From: Triatoma infestans
Taxonomy: Eukaryota > Arthropoda > Insecta > Hemiptera > Reduviidae
Length of the DNA stretch: 64,000 nt
Direction of reading: 5' to 3'
Assembly: GCA_011037195.1 (NCBI GenBank)
Contig: JAAEAF010000262.1
Span: 186,001-250,000, forward strand
The translations under genes were made by a program, and so were the position numbers. The notes beneath the pieces were generated by a model that was not told where the DNA came from, ran no database searches, and saw only the letters and a program-made list of their open reading frames with translations. Shown piece by piece: positions 49,398-59,997 of the stretch. Each line of letters begins with the position of its first letter. Positions within the stretch are counted from its first letter, which is position 1.

Positions 49398-49614
49398 CTA
49401 GTGGGCAGTTTGATGATGTAAAATTTGTTCATAACCATGGTATTGATGATAAGGTAGTACAGCTGTTGCCGCGGATCCCGTGTCTCCACCAGCAGATTTT
49501 AACATTTGATCTGTACGCTTCAGTGATTGATAGGAAAATTGTTTTAAATCTGGCATTTCTAAACTAGACGAAGATCCTAACAATGAGCTGACATCACTTG
49601 ACATTAGCATCTCA
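49398..49614 (-). CDS. Last coding exon of an unidentified host gene
   Basis: The exon is preceded on the minus strand by a good acceptor (TATCTGTTTCAG) and enters in phase 2, so the first full codons are GAG ATG. It encodes about 72 residues ending YHQYHGYEQILHHQTAH with TAG at 49400-49398. The protein is Ser-rich (DVSSLLGSSSSLEMPDL), then KQFSYQSLKRTDQMLKS, then His/Tyr-rich. Codon balance is unlike the flanking AT-rich DNA and it has no similarity to the transposons here. This resembles the disordered C-terminus of a regulatory protein, but I do not recognise the gene. No further exon was found up to 64000, so the upstream intron is probably over 14 kb. It is convergent to Trl. Confidence 0.6.
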
Positions 49615-49818
49615 CTGAAACAGATATAAAAATTAAGGTTTTTCTTATTAAATGTTTTTTTACAAATTGGGAGTTATCGATTAATAAATGTAACAAAAAT
49701 TAATATATTTGTTCCCTATAAATAATTATTTGAATAAATTTCTTTCAATAAGTAATATGTTAATAAGTAAATATAGTCGAATATGTGGATGGATCCGCAG
49801 TGCTGGATAACATTTGGT

Positions 49819-50246
49819 ATTTTATCTGTCGTAGCATTCTTATTTGTAGTTTTCCTGACCGGTATCGGATTTTCATCCATCGTCATAGTAAATTCACTAA
49901 GTTCGTATAGGGAGTTCACTTCAACTTAATGTTTCTGTTACATTCATACTTGTTGGTTGTATATATGTATATGGGGAGGTTATAACCTTATACAACCAAC
50001 AAGTGTGAATGTAAGTACTAAAGTTACCTTCAACTTAATGTATCTGTTACAGTCACACTTGTTGGTTGTATATATGTATATGGGGAGGTTATAACCTCCC
50101 TGGTTATACCACACCTGGTAATGTAACAGAAACATTATGTTGAAGTGAACTCTCTATACGAACTTGGTGAATTTACTCTGACGATGGATGAAAATCCGAA
50201 ACCGGTCAGGAAAACTACAAATATGCACGCTATGATGGATAAAATA
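49819..50246. mobile_element. Inverted-repeat element with about 126-bp arms
   Basis: The arm 49819-49944 and the arm 50120-50246 are reverse complements with scattered mismatches. Both carry GTAGTTTTCCTGACCGGT and GGATTTTCATCCATCGTCA in opposite orientation. The 175-bp centre holds two direct copies of a 43-bp unit (about 49945-49987 and 50056-50098, with TTGGTTGTATATATGTATAT) and an inverted piece between them. A diverged piece of an arm is at about 2570-2650, so it is a dispersed family. No coding capacity. Confidence 0.75.
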
Positions 50247-50447
50247 CTAGAAGAAACTAAAAAAGGTCTGAGACTTGAGTAGGTTATTAATGGAACAAAT
50301 GAATTTGAGAATATTGAATTTTGTGGGATATTCAATATATTGAATATTCAATATATTAATTATTGAATTTAATATACAAAAATCCAGTATGTAAAATTCA
50401 CACGACGTTCAATTGTTGGCGTAGGTTAGCAAGTCTGAGTTGTTTTG

Positions 50448-50498
50448 GTGATGACGAGTAGAATTTGCATGTGAATACGCTAAACCTAAATAGCTGCA
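50448..50498 (+). repeat. Left half of a repeat interrupted by the LTR element
   Basis: GACGAGTAGAATTT and GTGAATACGCTAAACC followed by AAATAGCTGCA recur uninterrupted at 52923-52970. There they run on into CTGCACACGTCAGCT, which corresponds to CTGCACATGTCAGCT after the LTR element at 52244. The LTR element therefore inserted into a pre-existing repeat. Confidence 0.7.
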
Positions 50499-50843
50499 TG
50501 TTTATGGTAATAAAATGTCCTCCACTCATCCACACTAGCGAGTGAACCCCCACCACGCATCAGAGAGAAAGAGCCCCTCTCGAGAGAGAGGAGAGGAGAG
50601 GCCAGTTGGATATATATACGAGAGACAGAGTCAAAAAGGGATGTTCTGTTCACAGTCTCACACTTGAATTGTACACATCGTTTAGCCACGTCAGTCTGTC
50701 TGTTCAGTTCTTGTAGTGTAAAGTATACAGTCCTTGGCAGTCAGTTATATATTTACATACATCAATTATATATCGTAAACCAAATCTTAAGGTGTTTATC
50801 TTGATCATCAACAACCAACATCTCTCTCCACAACATCATTACA
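50499..50843 (+). repeat. 5' LTR of the gag-only retroelement
   Basis: Starts TGTTTATGG and ends CATTACA. It includes a GAGA-rich box at 50575-50600 (CTCTCGAGAGAGAGGAGAGG) and TATATATACGAGAGACAG as a possible core promoter, then CTGTCTGTTCAGTTCTTG. The small minus ORF here is incidental. Confidence 0.8.
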
Positions 50844-50866
50844 TTGGTGGCAGCGCTATCGAAACC
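50844..50866 (+). promoter_or_regulatory. Probable primer-binding site of the LTR element
   Basis: TTGGTGGCAGCGCTATCG follows the 5' LTR directly. A start with TGG is what a site complementary to a tRNA 3' CCA end requires. I cannot name the tRNA. Confidence 0.5.
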
Positions 50867-51020
50867 CAGCCATTTCTCATTAAAAGGTAAGATATAAATT
50901 TCTATTATTTTTTTTAATTATTATTCATTTTAGTTGTACACTTTTAAATATTCTATTTCCGCTATTTTTTGTTACATCTATTTGTATATTTCATATTTTT
51001 AAAATTTCGACTTCATTTTT

Positions 51021-52289
51021 ATGAAAAGAGCCGAAATTATTCAAAAATTAAAACAACATAATCTTTCCACAGGTGGCAATTTGTTAATTTTAAAAGAAAG
51101 ACTATCAAAAATCATGTCTACCTACACAATCGATGGCCAACAAAAATCTGCTGATGAAGCAATCGCGTACCTTCTAAACAAGTGCAACGCTCCAAATCCC
51201 GTAAAAATCCGGAACTTGCAAATGATAAATAATTTACCAGTTTTCGACGGTTCCCATAATTGCGACATAAATTCCTTCATAGACCAAATTAATAATTATA
51301 GTGCGATTTCGGGATGGTCAGAAGCCGACAAACTGGAAATCTTAATTTTAAAATTAACGGGTGCGGCAAAAATTTTCTTTGACACTTTTAAAACGCAGTG
51401 TACAAATGATAACGTCATTTTAACATACCGACTAGCAACGGAAAGTCTAATTGCCAGATTTAAAAAAGAAAAAACACCCGTGGTATTGTTGCAGCAAATA
51501 ACGAGCTTGCAACAAAATCCATCAGAAACTCTGGAAGCTTTTGCTGACAGAATAAAGCACATTGCCACATCTCTCTTATTCAAAGCTCAACAAAACCCGT
51601 TACAAACGTTACAAAATCTAGTTGAGCGGCGAACAACGGACGCCTTCATAAAATCACTTCCAAGTTCCATGAAGGCCCAAGTCCAAATTAAACTCCCCAA
51701 AAACCTTGATGAGGCTCAAACTTATGCAACAGCCCTCAGGGACATACAAAGTGCAGAACCTCAAGGTTCGATATTTGCCATTAAAAAGGCAGATTCGCCA
51801 ATACAGTCTTCTGACAAACCGCCATCGCCATGCAAACATTGTTCCGGCGTCCATTGGAACTCAGAATGCACACAAAAATTTCAAGTCGTGAAAAATAAAA
51901 GAAGGCGAGTTTCTAACCCCCACCACTCATCCACACTAGCGAGTGAACCCCCACCACGCATCAGAGAGAAAGAGCCCCTCTCGAGAGAGAGGAGAGGAGA
52001 GGCCAGTTGGATATATATACGAGAGACAGAGTCAAAAAGGGATATTCTGTTCACAGTCTCACACTTGAATTGTACACATCGTTTAGCCACGTCAGTCTGT
52101 CTGTTCAGTTCTTGTAGTGTAAAGTATACAGTCCTTGGCAGTCAATCATATACATATATATCAATTATATATCTTATACCGATATTGAGGTGTTATTTAT
52201 CTATCAACATCTACAACCAACATCTCCTCCTACAACCATTACACTGCACATGTCAGCTCCTCTGCAGTGTTGGGGGTTTGTCACTGTAA
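51021..52289 (+). CDS. gag: Retroelement gag polyprotein fused to its own LTR
   Basis: 422 residues are open. Residues 1-300 are gag. An N-terminal SAP-like helix pair (EIIQKLKQHNLSTGGN, LKERLSK) is followed by a capsid-like region (FIDQINNYSAISGWSEADKL, LILKLTGAAKIFF, ETLEAFADRIKHIATSL, TDAFIKSLPSSMK). A single zinc knuckle follows, C274-x2-C-x3-H-x4-C in CKHCSGVHWNSEC, then a basic patch NKRRRV. From about residue 300 (base 51915) the frame reads through the 3' LTR (RIREKEPLSRERRGEASW), which is not natural gag sequence. It is probably a particle-forming protein left over from a gypsy-like or related element. It could still be translated. Confidence 0.8.
   Translation: MKRAEIIQKLKQHNLSTGGNLLILKERLSKIMSTYTIDGQQKSADEAIAYLLNKCNAPNPVKIRNLQMINNLPVFDGSHNCDINSFIDQINNYSAISGWSEADKLEILILKLTGAAKIFFDTFKTQCTNDNVILTYRLATESLIARFKKEKTPVVLLQQITSLQQNPSETLEAFADRIKHIATSLLFKAQQNPLQTLQNLVERRTTDAFIKSLPSSMKAQVQIKLPKNLDEAQTYATALRDIQSAEPQGSIFAIKKADSPIQSSDKPPSPCKHCSGVHWNSECTQKFQVVKNKRRRVSNPHHSSTLASEPPPRIREKEPLSRERRGEASWIYIRETESKRDILFTVSHLNCTHRLATSVCLFSSCSVKYTVLGSQSYTYISIIYLIPILRCYLSINIYNQHLLLQPLHCTCQLLCSVGGLSL
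51918..52243 (+). repeat. 3' LTR, truncated at its start
   Basis: Matches the 5' LTR from CCACTCATCCACACTAGCGA onward, with a single change (GGATAT for GGATGT) until TTGGCAGTCA. It then diverges strongly until the end ACCATTACA. The first 20-30 bases of the LTR are missing. Confidence 0.8.
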
Positions 52290-54290
52290 GATGTTGTTCG
52301 TGTTGTTAGGTTAGAGTTACCTGTAGCTAGTTTTATGATTCCTGAAGAATGTAGCTAGTAAACTTCCCCTAAAAAGACGTAGGCTTCCCCTACTACCTCT
52401 TACTTCACAATTCTCATAGTTCTTGGAATTAATACTAAATGTTTATTTTTTTCTTTATTAAATATGTGAGGGTTATCATCAATCATCAACGACATCAATC
52501 ATATAGAGAGTTCGAATTTTCTCCTTATTGCTTGCTATTTCATCAATGATCTTATTCAGCTCTTACACGATCATAATCGTGTTGTTGTTCAGAATAAAGA
52601 TTGACCTTACCTTTTGAATATCTTCTCTTTTATACGCAGATGATGTACATTAACCAAACACGCATATAGACATGAGAAATTTTGGAAAAATATTGTAGTA
52701 TTAATGATGGAGTTAATAACAGTATATCAAAATATTTATATTTAAGAAAAGCCATGAAAGATAGATATCAGAATGAATCTTTTTCATCCTTAAAAGAATC
52801 TGTTAAAGAGAATCTATTAATTCTCAAATAAATTTTTGCAGAGCTCCTGAATAAGGACATCAAAGGTATCCGAAACGTAGAGCAATAAAGAATTTCTTTA
52901 AAAAATTCCTCTGTATTTGATGGTGACGAGTAGAATTTCCCTGTGAATACGCTAAACCCAAATAGCTGCCTGCACACGTCAGCTACTTCTGCCGACCCTT
53001 TGTGTACTGTGTGAGACGTATAAACATCTCGTTATGCATATTTAAGTTTAAAAAAAAAGAAGAGAAAAATTGGAAAACTGTTAGAAGTCGGTTAACAGAT
53101 TTCGATCGAAATATTCGACTGTGATCGCACCTAAAATGGAATATCAACAACACACACGTAAAAAAAAAGGCCATTCGTTAAAATAATTTTTCCCAAACTC
53201 AGAATTCCTCAAAATATGTATTCCAAGAGAAAACTCTGAAATGAAGTTCAGAAATAATAGAGAAAATATAAAAAAAAAATCATTCTGAATAAGGTTGTTT
53301 AAGAAAGTGTAACTATAGAACTTACTATAGAGGTACAAAATGGTCCCTCAAAATTTTGTTATTAGAACAATATTCACTTTTGCCCAAAACATTGTTTATG
53401 TTTTTAAAGAAAACTTGACCCAGACGTCTGGAGCCTTTTGGTCAAATAACATATAGAAAAATAAAAATAAAAAGGGGGAAGAGTTTTGGGCCGTGTAATG
53501 GATTTACTCTCTTATGCTTAACTCCTGCCAGTTTATTTAGACGTGTGCCAGCCTGTCTGCAATGATTATAACGGCCTGACGGAGACATAGGCCTATTGTA
53601 TGCAGTTAAACAAACCATTGATGGCCCTATTACTTTCGCTTTTATGGACTCTCAACTACCGTCCTGTTTTTACCTCTTATGTATGTATGTACATACTTAC
53701 GTGCTCTTTAGATTGTGTGTAATGGATTTTTGTGGCTAGCTAGATAACCAACAATAGTATTTTGGGTAATTTTGTTTGATTGACATGTGGTAGTTGTTGT
53801 TATTTTTGGAATAAAGAAAAAAAGGATTTTGTTACAAACATGTCATTGAATGTAACTTAAAACTTTGTTTAAATTCGTTTATCTTTTACATTTCATTATC
53901 ATGTTTTCTATTTCGAGATATAACAAAATTCATAAAACATATTTCATAATTCGTAAACATTTATTAATATATATTTAAAATAATTTGTCTCATAAATAAT
54001 TTTCGAAGCTTGTCTGACAAAGAATGTATTTTTTCGTTTTGTCTCCACTTTTTCGACCAAATTAAATTATTACTTTTTTTTACTCCTATAAAAAAGAAAT
54101 ATGAGACCATATTAAACTTTCGAATTTGAGTTTTCAATCACATATACATGATTAAATCTATCACTTTTTCTCATGACACTGACTTTGCTTTCACCGGAAT
54201 CGAACCCTGAATTCTCGCACCAAAGACGATAATACTGTCAAACATTTTCTTTAAGAAAATTTACGAAATGAATGAATACTTTTTAATAGT
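52249..54290. other. Intergenic DNA after the LTR element
   Basis: Contains the uninterrupted copy of the target repeat (about 52918-52990). Around 53480-53690 a moderately GC-balanced block (GCCTGACGGAGACATAGGCC) was not identified. No coding sequence recognised. Confidence 0.45.
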
Positions 54291-54302
54291 CATTGAAGCA
54301 AT

Positions 54303-55159
54303 ATTATTATTATTATTATTATTCAGAGAAGAGGAGGGCAAAACCCTACGCTATCCAAAGCCTCCCTGGGCCCATATAAGCTACCCCTAAAGAATAACAA
54401 CTACTGGGACTAGGACAAAAATCCAGGCCTAGGTTTTAACCATCTAAGTTTCACCACAGACCAAACAAATCGGACCAAAACCTTAAAAGGACATAGCTTA
54501 AGATCCTCTACGGATATCCTATTCCGGCCGAAAGTCCTAAACCTAATCTCCTCACAGCACAAACAATCCGTCATCAGATGCATGGGTGTTTCATCTTCCG
54601 TCTCACAAACTCTACAAAAGGGGTCAGCCATGAGTCCCATTGTATAGAGATGTCTCCATAAGCCACAATGCCCAGTGAGGAAGCCAACCAGATGCCTGAG
54701 AGAGGTCCGTGAAAGACATCGGATCCCGCTACTAAAGCCCCTTCCGGACCCCCAATGAGCATCTTGGACTGCCGACAACCCACTGCAATCATCCATAAGG
54801 ATGAGTGCTGTGAGGTCATCCACGTCTGGAAGCCTGACAAACATGTGCCAGAAGACACACCAACTGCAGGCTCTGGACCAATGAAAGGGAGAGAGGCGCC
54901 TAATTTGGCAAACTTATCTACCTCCTCATTCCCAAAGATTCCCATATGACCTGGAACACAGACCAGAAGCACATCCTTCAATGAAGAAAGATCTTCCAGT
55001 CTTTTAGAACATTCCAACACCAATCTAGAAGTGAAGATACATGAATTAAGCGCCTTCAACGCAGCCTGGCTGTCCGAGCAGATACAAACACCTTTTAAAT
55101 TAGTGTTACGCACCCTCTCATCCAAAATACAGCAAAGAATTGCATAAACCTCAGCCTGG
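54303..55159 (-). mobile_element. 5'-truncated I-like non-LTR retrotransposon with target duplication
   Basis: On the minus strand it begins inside RNase H (QAEVYAILCCILDE) and ends with an AAT-repeat tail (ATT run on plus at 54303-54322). The 14-bp target duplication CATTGAAGCAATAT lies at 54291-54304 and 55160-55173. RNase H motifs are present: QAEVYA, CSDSQAAL, VPGHMGIFGNEEVD. A frameshift near 54845 leads to GFLTGHCGLWRHLYTMGL and CRVCETEDETPMHLMTDC, the standard closing Cys-rich motif. A tail of TAA/AAT repeats together with RNase H fits the I superfamily. Confidence 0.8.
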
Positions 55160-55970
55160 CATTGAAGCAATATAATCGATTAAAAGATTTGTTTTTTGAC
55201 AAAAATAGATTAAAAGTTAAAATATCGATGTATGATTCCCATGCTGGGCGCCGAACACCCTGATGATTATATATGCCCAGAGGAAGAATGATAGAAGTGT
55301 TAGAAGAATGAAAATCAGATAAATCCCTTGTATTTGTTTATATATTCCTTAAAATTCTTGTCTATCTTATATTATAGGTAATTTAAAAAAGCTGCTTCAA
55401 TGTACACGCTTTGGAATTTAAATTTTTTAAAGATTAATTTAAATAGACAAAAAATTCCAAAGAATGTAAAATGAACTTAGATCTTTATTTTGATGTAATT
55501 TGTACATTTACATAGAGTATAAGGAGGTGGCGAAACTATTAAATTTCTATGTTATGGACTTCCGCCCTGTTTTACAGATCTGTGCTACAACGTAGTAAGA
55601 GATAGTTTTTTCCTGACGAAAGTAACCCTAAAGCCAGGGAGTTTATGTAATACATGCTCCGTAAATTATATTACATGTATATCTAGTACTTATTATTTGT
55701 AAATATATAAAACATTTTATTTATTGTTTAAATTCTATTGGGTGAAAATTACGTAATACACACTTCTATAATATATAAACTAAATTATATCAAACTGTTA
55801 ACTGTGATAAGGTATTAGTGAAACTTTGAAAAGTTAAAATAATATTGTTACTAAAAATAATAATTAATTACAATAGTTGGAAAATCAATATTTTTTAGAA
55901 ATTTTATAAACTGAGCACACAATTGTTTTTGTAACAGCAAACCAAAATCTGTAATTGGCCAAGATATCCC
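55160..55970. other. AT-rich intergenic DNA
   Basis: Nothing recognised apart from the right copy of the target duplication at 55160-55173. Confidence 0.45.
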
Positions 55971-55974
55971 TCTA

Positions 55975-56500
55975 TAAGATACAAAACTGCACCAATTCCG
56001 CTCTTTGTGATTCAAATAGAGGACATTGTAGGATGATGTGGAGCCAAGTTTGAGGTGATTGATTATCGCAATGGCATGATGGGTCAGCCAATATTTTATA
56101 TCTATGCAAGTAGTCTTGGTTCTTTCCATGGCCACTCACAGCCTGAGTAGTGTAGAAATCTAGTTTATGAAGCGGACTTATCCTTCGGCTAATTATATTC
56201 GGGAAAAACTCCTTGGTACAATGGCCCTTTCTCTGTATTAGTCCAGTCTCTTTGCCAGCTTGCATGACTCTCTTCAGACAAAGTAGACTTCATATATATG
56301 GCTAAGGCACTTTGTTGTACGATTCTACAAGGTGTAAATCCTGGGAAGCCTGCTTAGTCAGAGTATCTGCGGCCTCTTTACTCTCTCACCAACATGCGTT
56401 TCACCCAGCAAAAGCTTAATTTTACCTTCTTCTCATCCTCCACGCTGTAAACTAATCTCCTGGATTTGTTCAATTAAGGGTGAATAGTAAGAGGTGTTAT
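55975..56500 (-). mobile_element. Non-LTR retrotransposon RNase H and C-terminal fragment (different family)
   Basis: Minus-strand frames read CWVKxHVG-like sequence followed by ADTLTKQAS near 56400, then the open frame 56265-55972 with LDFYTTQAVSGHGKNQDYLH and SCHCDNQSPQTWLHIILQCP. The last matches the end motif C-x-C-x6-T-x2-H-x4-C of Jockey/I-like elements (TGHGxFxxYLHxFG ... TPxHLxxxCP). It is not alignable with the 54303-55159 family beyond these motifs. Confidence 0.6.
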
Positions 56501-57800
56501 AATGAAGGGGTTGCCGTCACCTGGGCACTTCCCCCTCTTTGGTAGGTTACAGCAATGTAAACGGCTAAAAATCAATATAATCTGGCAAAGCCTCCAAGAT
56601 GATAAGATGATAATTGATTGAGAGGAATTAACTGAAGGTATTAATGGCTGACAGATTCCCTAAGCGCAGAAAAAAGTTTTCCCGAGACAAGTTGACGAAT
56701 GACACCCTATGATTATTCCGTACCTATGAGGAGATATGATAAGAGATATGTGTGCTAGCCTATATATAAAAGAAGCGATGAAACAGGCAATTGATCTGAA
56801 AATATTATTTATGAAGGCAGCTCTGACAATGAAAATGAGAAACCAAATTTTTTATTTTCTTTTTTTAGTTTTTTTTTTTGTTTCAGATAATAAAATTAGT
56901 TTGAGAGTTAAAAATGTAATGAATAAATAAATAAAATGACATGTAGCAAATCTAAACTGATAATCAATTAGAAAAAGAAAAAAAAAACAAACATTATTTT
57001 AAAGAGACACTGTAATAAACACTGTTTTCTAAGAGATAAATAAATATGAACGTCATCAATCAATTATTTCATTCATCAATTTGGTTATAATAAGTTGCAA
57101 ACAAAAGTTGAACCAATTTTTACTTTCTTTTAAATAAACAGAAATAAATACGAATTAAAATGATATATATTTTTTTTTAAATTTAAAATATTATAAAAAG
57201 AATGACCTAAGACTATATAAATTGTATCTTGCATATTTAACGAAAAAATAAAGCATTCGGACTGTATATTTATTAGGTTAGGTTCTAAGGGTGTGTACAA
57301 GGGTCCCACCTCAGTCTTTACTAAGACCGGTAGAAAAACATACACATATTAACTAAAAACGACACGTGCAGCTGTTATATGTTAAGGGTCCTCATTGTGA
57401 CCACCGATTAGCAATGGTTACTTTGTACAAAAATTAACATTGCTTTTTCTTAGTTTATCTATATTTTAACCAGTAGAAATTGGTAGATATCACTTTATTT
57501 CTATGCTGTACATCAATATATCAATGAACAAGTCCTTTTATGTCACAATAAAGGCGTTCTAAACTTCATGCCCCAATTTTTATCATAAATTGTCAACTTG
57601 TTTTCTAAAATTGACAAGAGCATTTTTATATAAAGAATATAGGATAATTTAATGATTACTGTGTTTGAGCATGTTGAGTCTGATTGAGTAGGCATATCCA
57701 ATATACAGGATATAAAAGCCTCAGTATCAGTATTTTTATTCACTTATGAAATCAATCATTCATTCAGTGTTTCTGGGAAAGAAGTGATTAGTAATAACAT
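56501..57800. other. AT-rich intergenic DNA
   Basis: Open frames at 57130-57345 and 57543-57743 on the minus strand have no recognisable domain and no convincing splice context. Nothing else seen. Confidence 0.45.
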
Positions 57801-57804
57801 AAAT

Positions 57805-59695
57805 TAGTTTTTACTTTCTCTTACACCTAACCTAAGTAAGAGGAAGCATTGCGATCGTGCAGATTTTCCGTTTTGAGGTCTCCCTGAGACCAAAAAAGAT
57901 GGTTTTTAGAAAATGGTCTATATATGTGTGTCTGTATGTTAACAGAATATCTCAAAAACGAAAAGTTGGCAGAAAGTTTAAACTTATATTCCGTTTAGAT
58001 ACAACCATCGCATCAGACAGGAAGATTTCGGACAAAATCCATCAACCGGAAGTACCACTTTACTGAATATTTTTTTTTTTTTCCAAGTTTTTTGTAATTT
58101 TCTCAAAAACAGTTTTAATAACGCTTGGCTTGTCTGGCGGTGACTGTTGCGTTTAGGACTACGCTGAACGCATCTATGGAAACTTTGTTGGGAATTCCAC
58201 CTCTTTTTGTGGAGGTGAAAGCCTATTATTGAATTAAACAGGGAGGTTTCTGGCAGGGTAAGCGATATAGTCACTCTACCATTTATCGCGAGATGCTTTT
58301 AAGGGTTCCCATTACAGGTTTCCCTTCTGATAGGATGTTGAAGACTTTTGTCTTTGGTCATTCCTACAAGGTTAGGTTGGGAGGTTAGGTAAGGTAGGCC
58401 TTCTAGGGAAGATTGGTTAATCATGGGTCCGTCTGGGGTGATTCCTGAGAATTATCTCCGGTGCTACACGGACGGTTCCAGGATGGATGGTAGTAATGGG
58501 GCTGCCGTCTATTTTGAGACGGGAAACCATTTGGTGGTGCCTCTTGGTGAGTGGGCCTCTGTTTTCCAGGCTGAAGTATATGCAGTTCTTTGTTATATCT
58601 TGGATGAGAGGGTGCGTAACACTAATTTAAAGGGTGTTTGTATCTGCTCGGACAGCCAAGCTGCGTTGAAGGCGCTTAGTTCATGTGTCTTCACATCCAG
58701 ATTTGTGATGGAATGTTCTAAAAGGCTAGAAGAGCTTTCTTCTCTGAAGGATATGCTTCTGGTCTGGGTCCCAGGTAACATGGGAATTTCTGGGAATGAG
58801 GAAGTGGATAGGTTTGCCAAATTAGGCGCCTCTCTCCCCTTCATTGGTCCCGAGCCTGCTGTTGGTGTGGTCTTTTGGTACATGTCTGTCAGGTTTCCAG
58901 ACATGGATGACCTCGCAGCACTCATCTTATGGATCCTTTTGACAACCCAAAAGGGATGTCGGCAGTCTAAGATGCTCATTGGGGGGTTCCGGCGGAGTCT
59001 TTGAGTTCTTTTCACGGTCCTCTCTCAGGTCATCTGGTTTGGCTTCCTCACTGGGCATTGTAGCTTTTATAACTATTTATTTAATACATTTCTCCGGAAA
59101 TTTCATTTCAGGTACATGTTGAGGGAGGGTGGGATTTCTTTCCTCTAAATGCTATTTTTAGTTTACTACACAATTCTATCATCTAAATAATATCAATTAA
59201 CATTAAATATGTAGTGAATCCAAGGTTGAAGAAAATCGGATGACCGGAAGTGCGTTTTTTGTACGAAAAAGTTTTTTCAGTTTCTACTATTTTTCTCTTT
59301 GAAACAGCTCCAACGGCTTTTATTTAAACTACGTATGTGAACTACCAGTCATATAAAAGGAGCTACAACTTTATTTGAAACATTCTTGTGGTAAAGTCAT
59401 TTCAGGAGGCTTTGTGGGTTTATGTTTTCCTCTGAAAGTGCTAGCATAGTTGATGAATTTTACCATCTAAACAAAATTAATTAGACACATTAATAGACTG
59501 GCAAAATTCAGATTTTCAAGAAAAGTAGTAAACCGGAAGTGCGTTTTTACATGAACAGATTTCAGTTGCTGCGATTTTTCACCTAAAAACACCGACAAAT
59601 TCATTAAATTTATTATTAACTATAAAATTTGTCAGTTACAATTTTGTTAACTGCAGTAAGAGAAAATTGTGTGAGTGTTTCACGCCTGTTTTTTT
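57805..59695 (-). repeat. ACTTCCGG interspersed repeat, copy G, interrupted by a retrotransposon
   Basis: The reverse-orientation copy runs 57805-58121 and 59069-59695. The outer ends TTTTTACTTTCTCTTAC (57810) and GTAAGAGAAAATTGTGTGAG (about 59658) match those of copy D. AACCGGAAGTACCACTTTAC at 58032, GACCGGAAGTGCG at 59240 and AACCGGAAGTGCG at 59530 are the motif boxes. The middle is replaced by the non-LTR fragment 58121-59068. By comparison with copy F, about 45 bases of the repeat were lost at the junction. Confidence 0.75.
58121..59068 (+). mobile_element. I-like non-LTR fragment carrying intact RNase H motifs
   Basis: Starts AACGCTTGGCTTG, runs through the end of the RT region (with stops before 58420) and into an open frame at 58423-59004. 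All four RNase H acidic positions are present: YTDGS, QAEVYA, CSDSQAAL and GNEEVDRFAK. The block usually reading PGHxGIxGN is PGNMGISGN. A frameshift near 58870 ends the frame. The element breaks off at about 59068 before the tail, so there is no 3' end. Confidence 0.75.
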
Positions 59696-59997
59696 TTTTT
59701 TTTTTACTAAATGTTTACCAAAATATAGTTGTTATAAAATCCATGTAGATATCAGTGTAGTTCTAATTATGAGGACAATGCATTGTTGTTTATATTTCGT
59801 TAAAAATTATATGAAACGAAAACGTTAAACTATTAAATTTAAAATAAACAAAAAATTGAAGCTATTGAATGGTCCACTAATATCAAACTGAATCGAAAGA
59901 TTAAGTTTTTGTCACGAACTTCATTAATACATGTTTTTCATAAATTAACTGAATTCAAATTTGATTTTAGGTTTCAGCGGCCATTTTAATGAAAAAA

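Larger units (their letters stand above)
50499..52243 (+). mobile_element. Non-autonomous LTR retroelement with gag only
   Basis: The 5' LTR is 50499-50843 (TG...CA ends), followed by a probable primer-binding site. A gag ORF follows, then a 5'-shortened 3' LTR ending at 52243. The target duplication is CTGCA (50494-50498 and 52244-52248). There is no protease, RT, RNase H or integrase, and the gag frame runs straight into the second LTR. A deletion therefore removed pol and the first 20-30 bases of the 3' LTR. The LTRs are nearly identical over their first 230 bases but differ considerably in the last 100. Confidence 0.85.
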
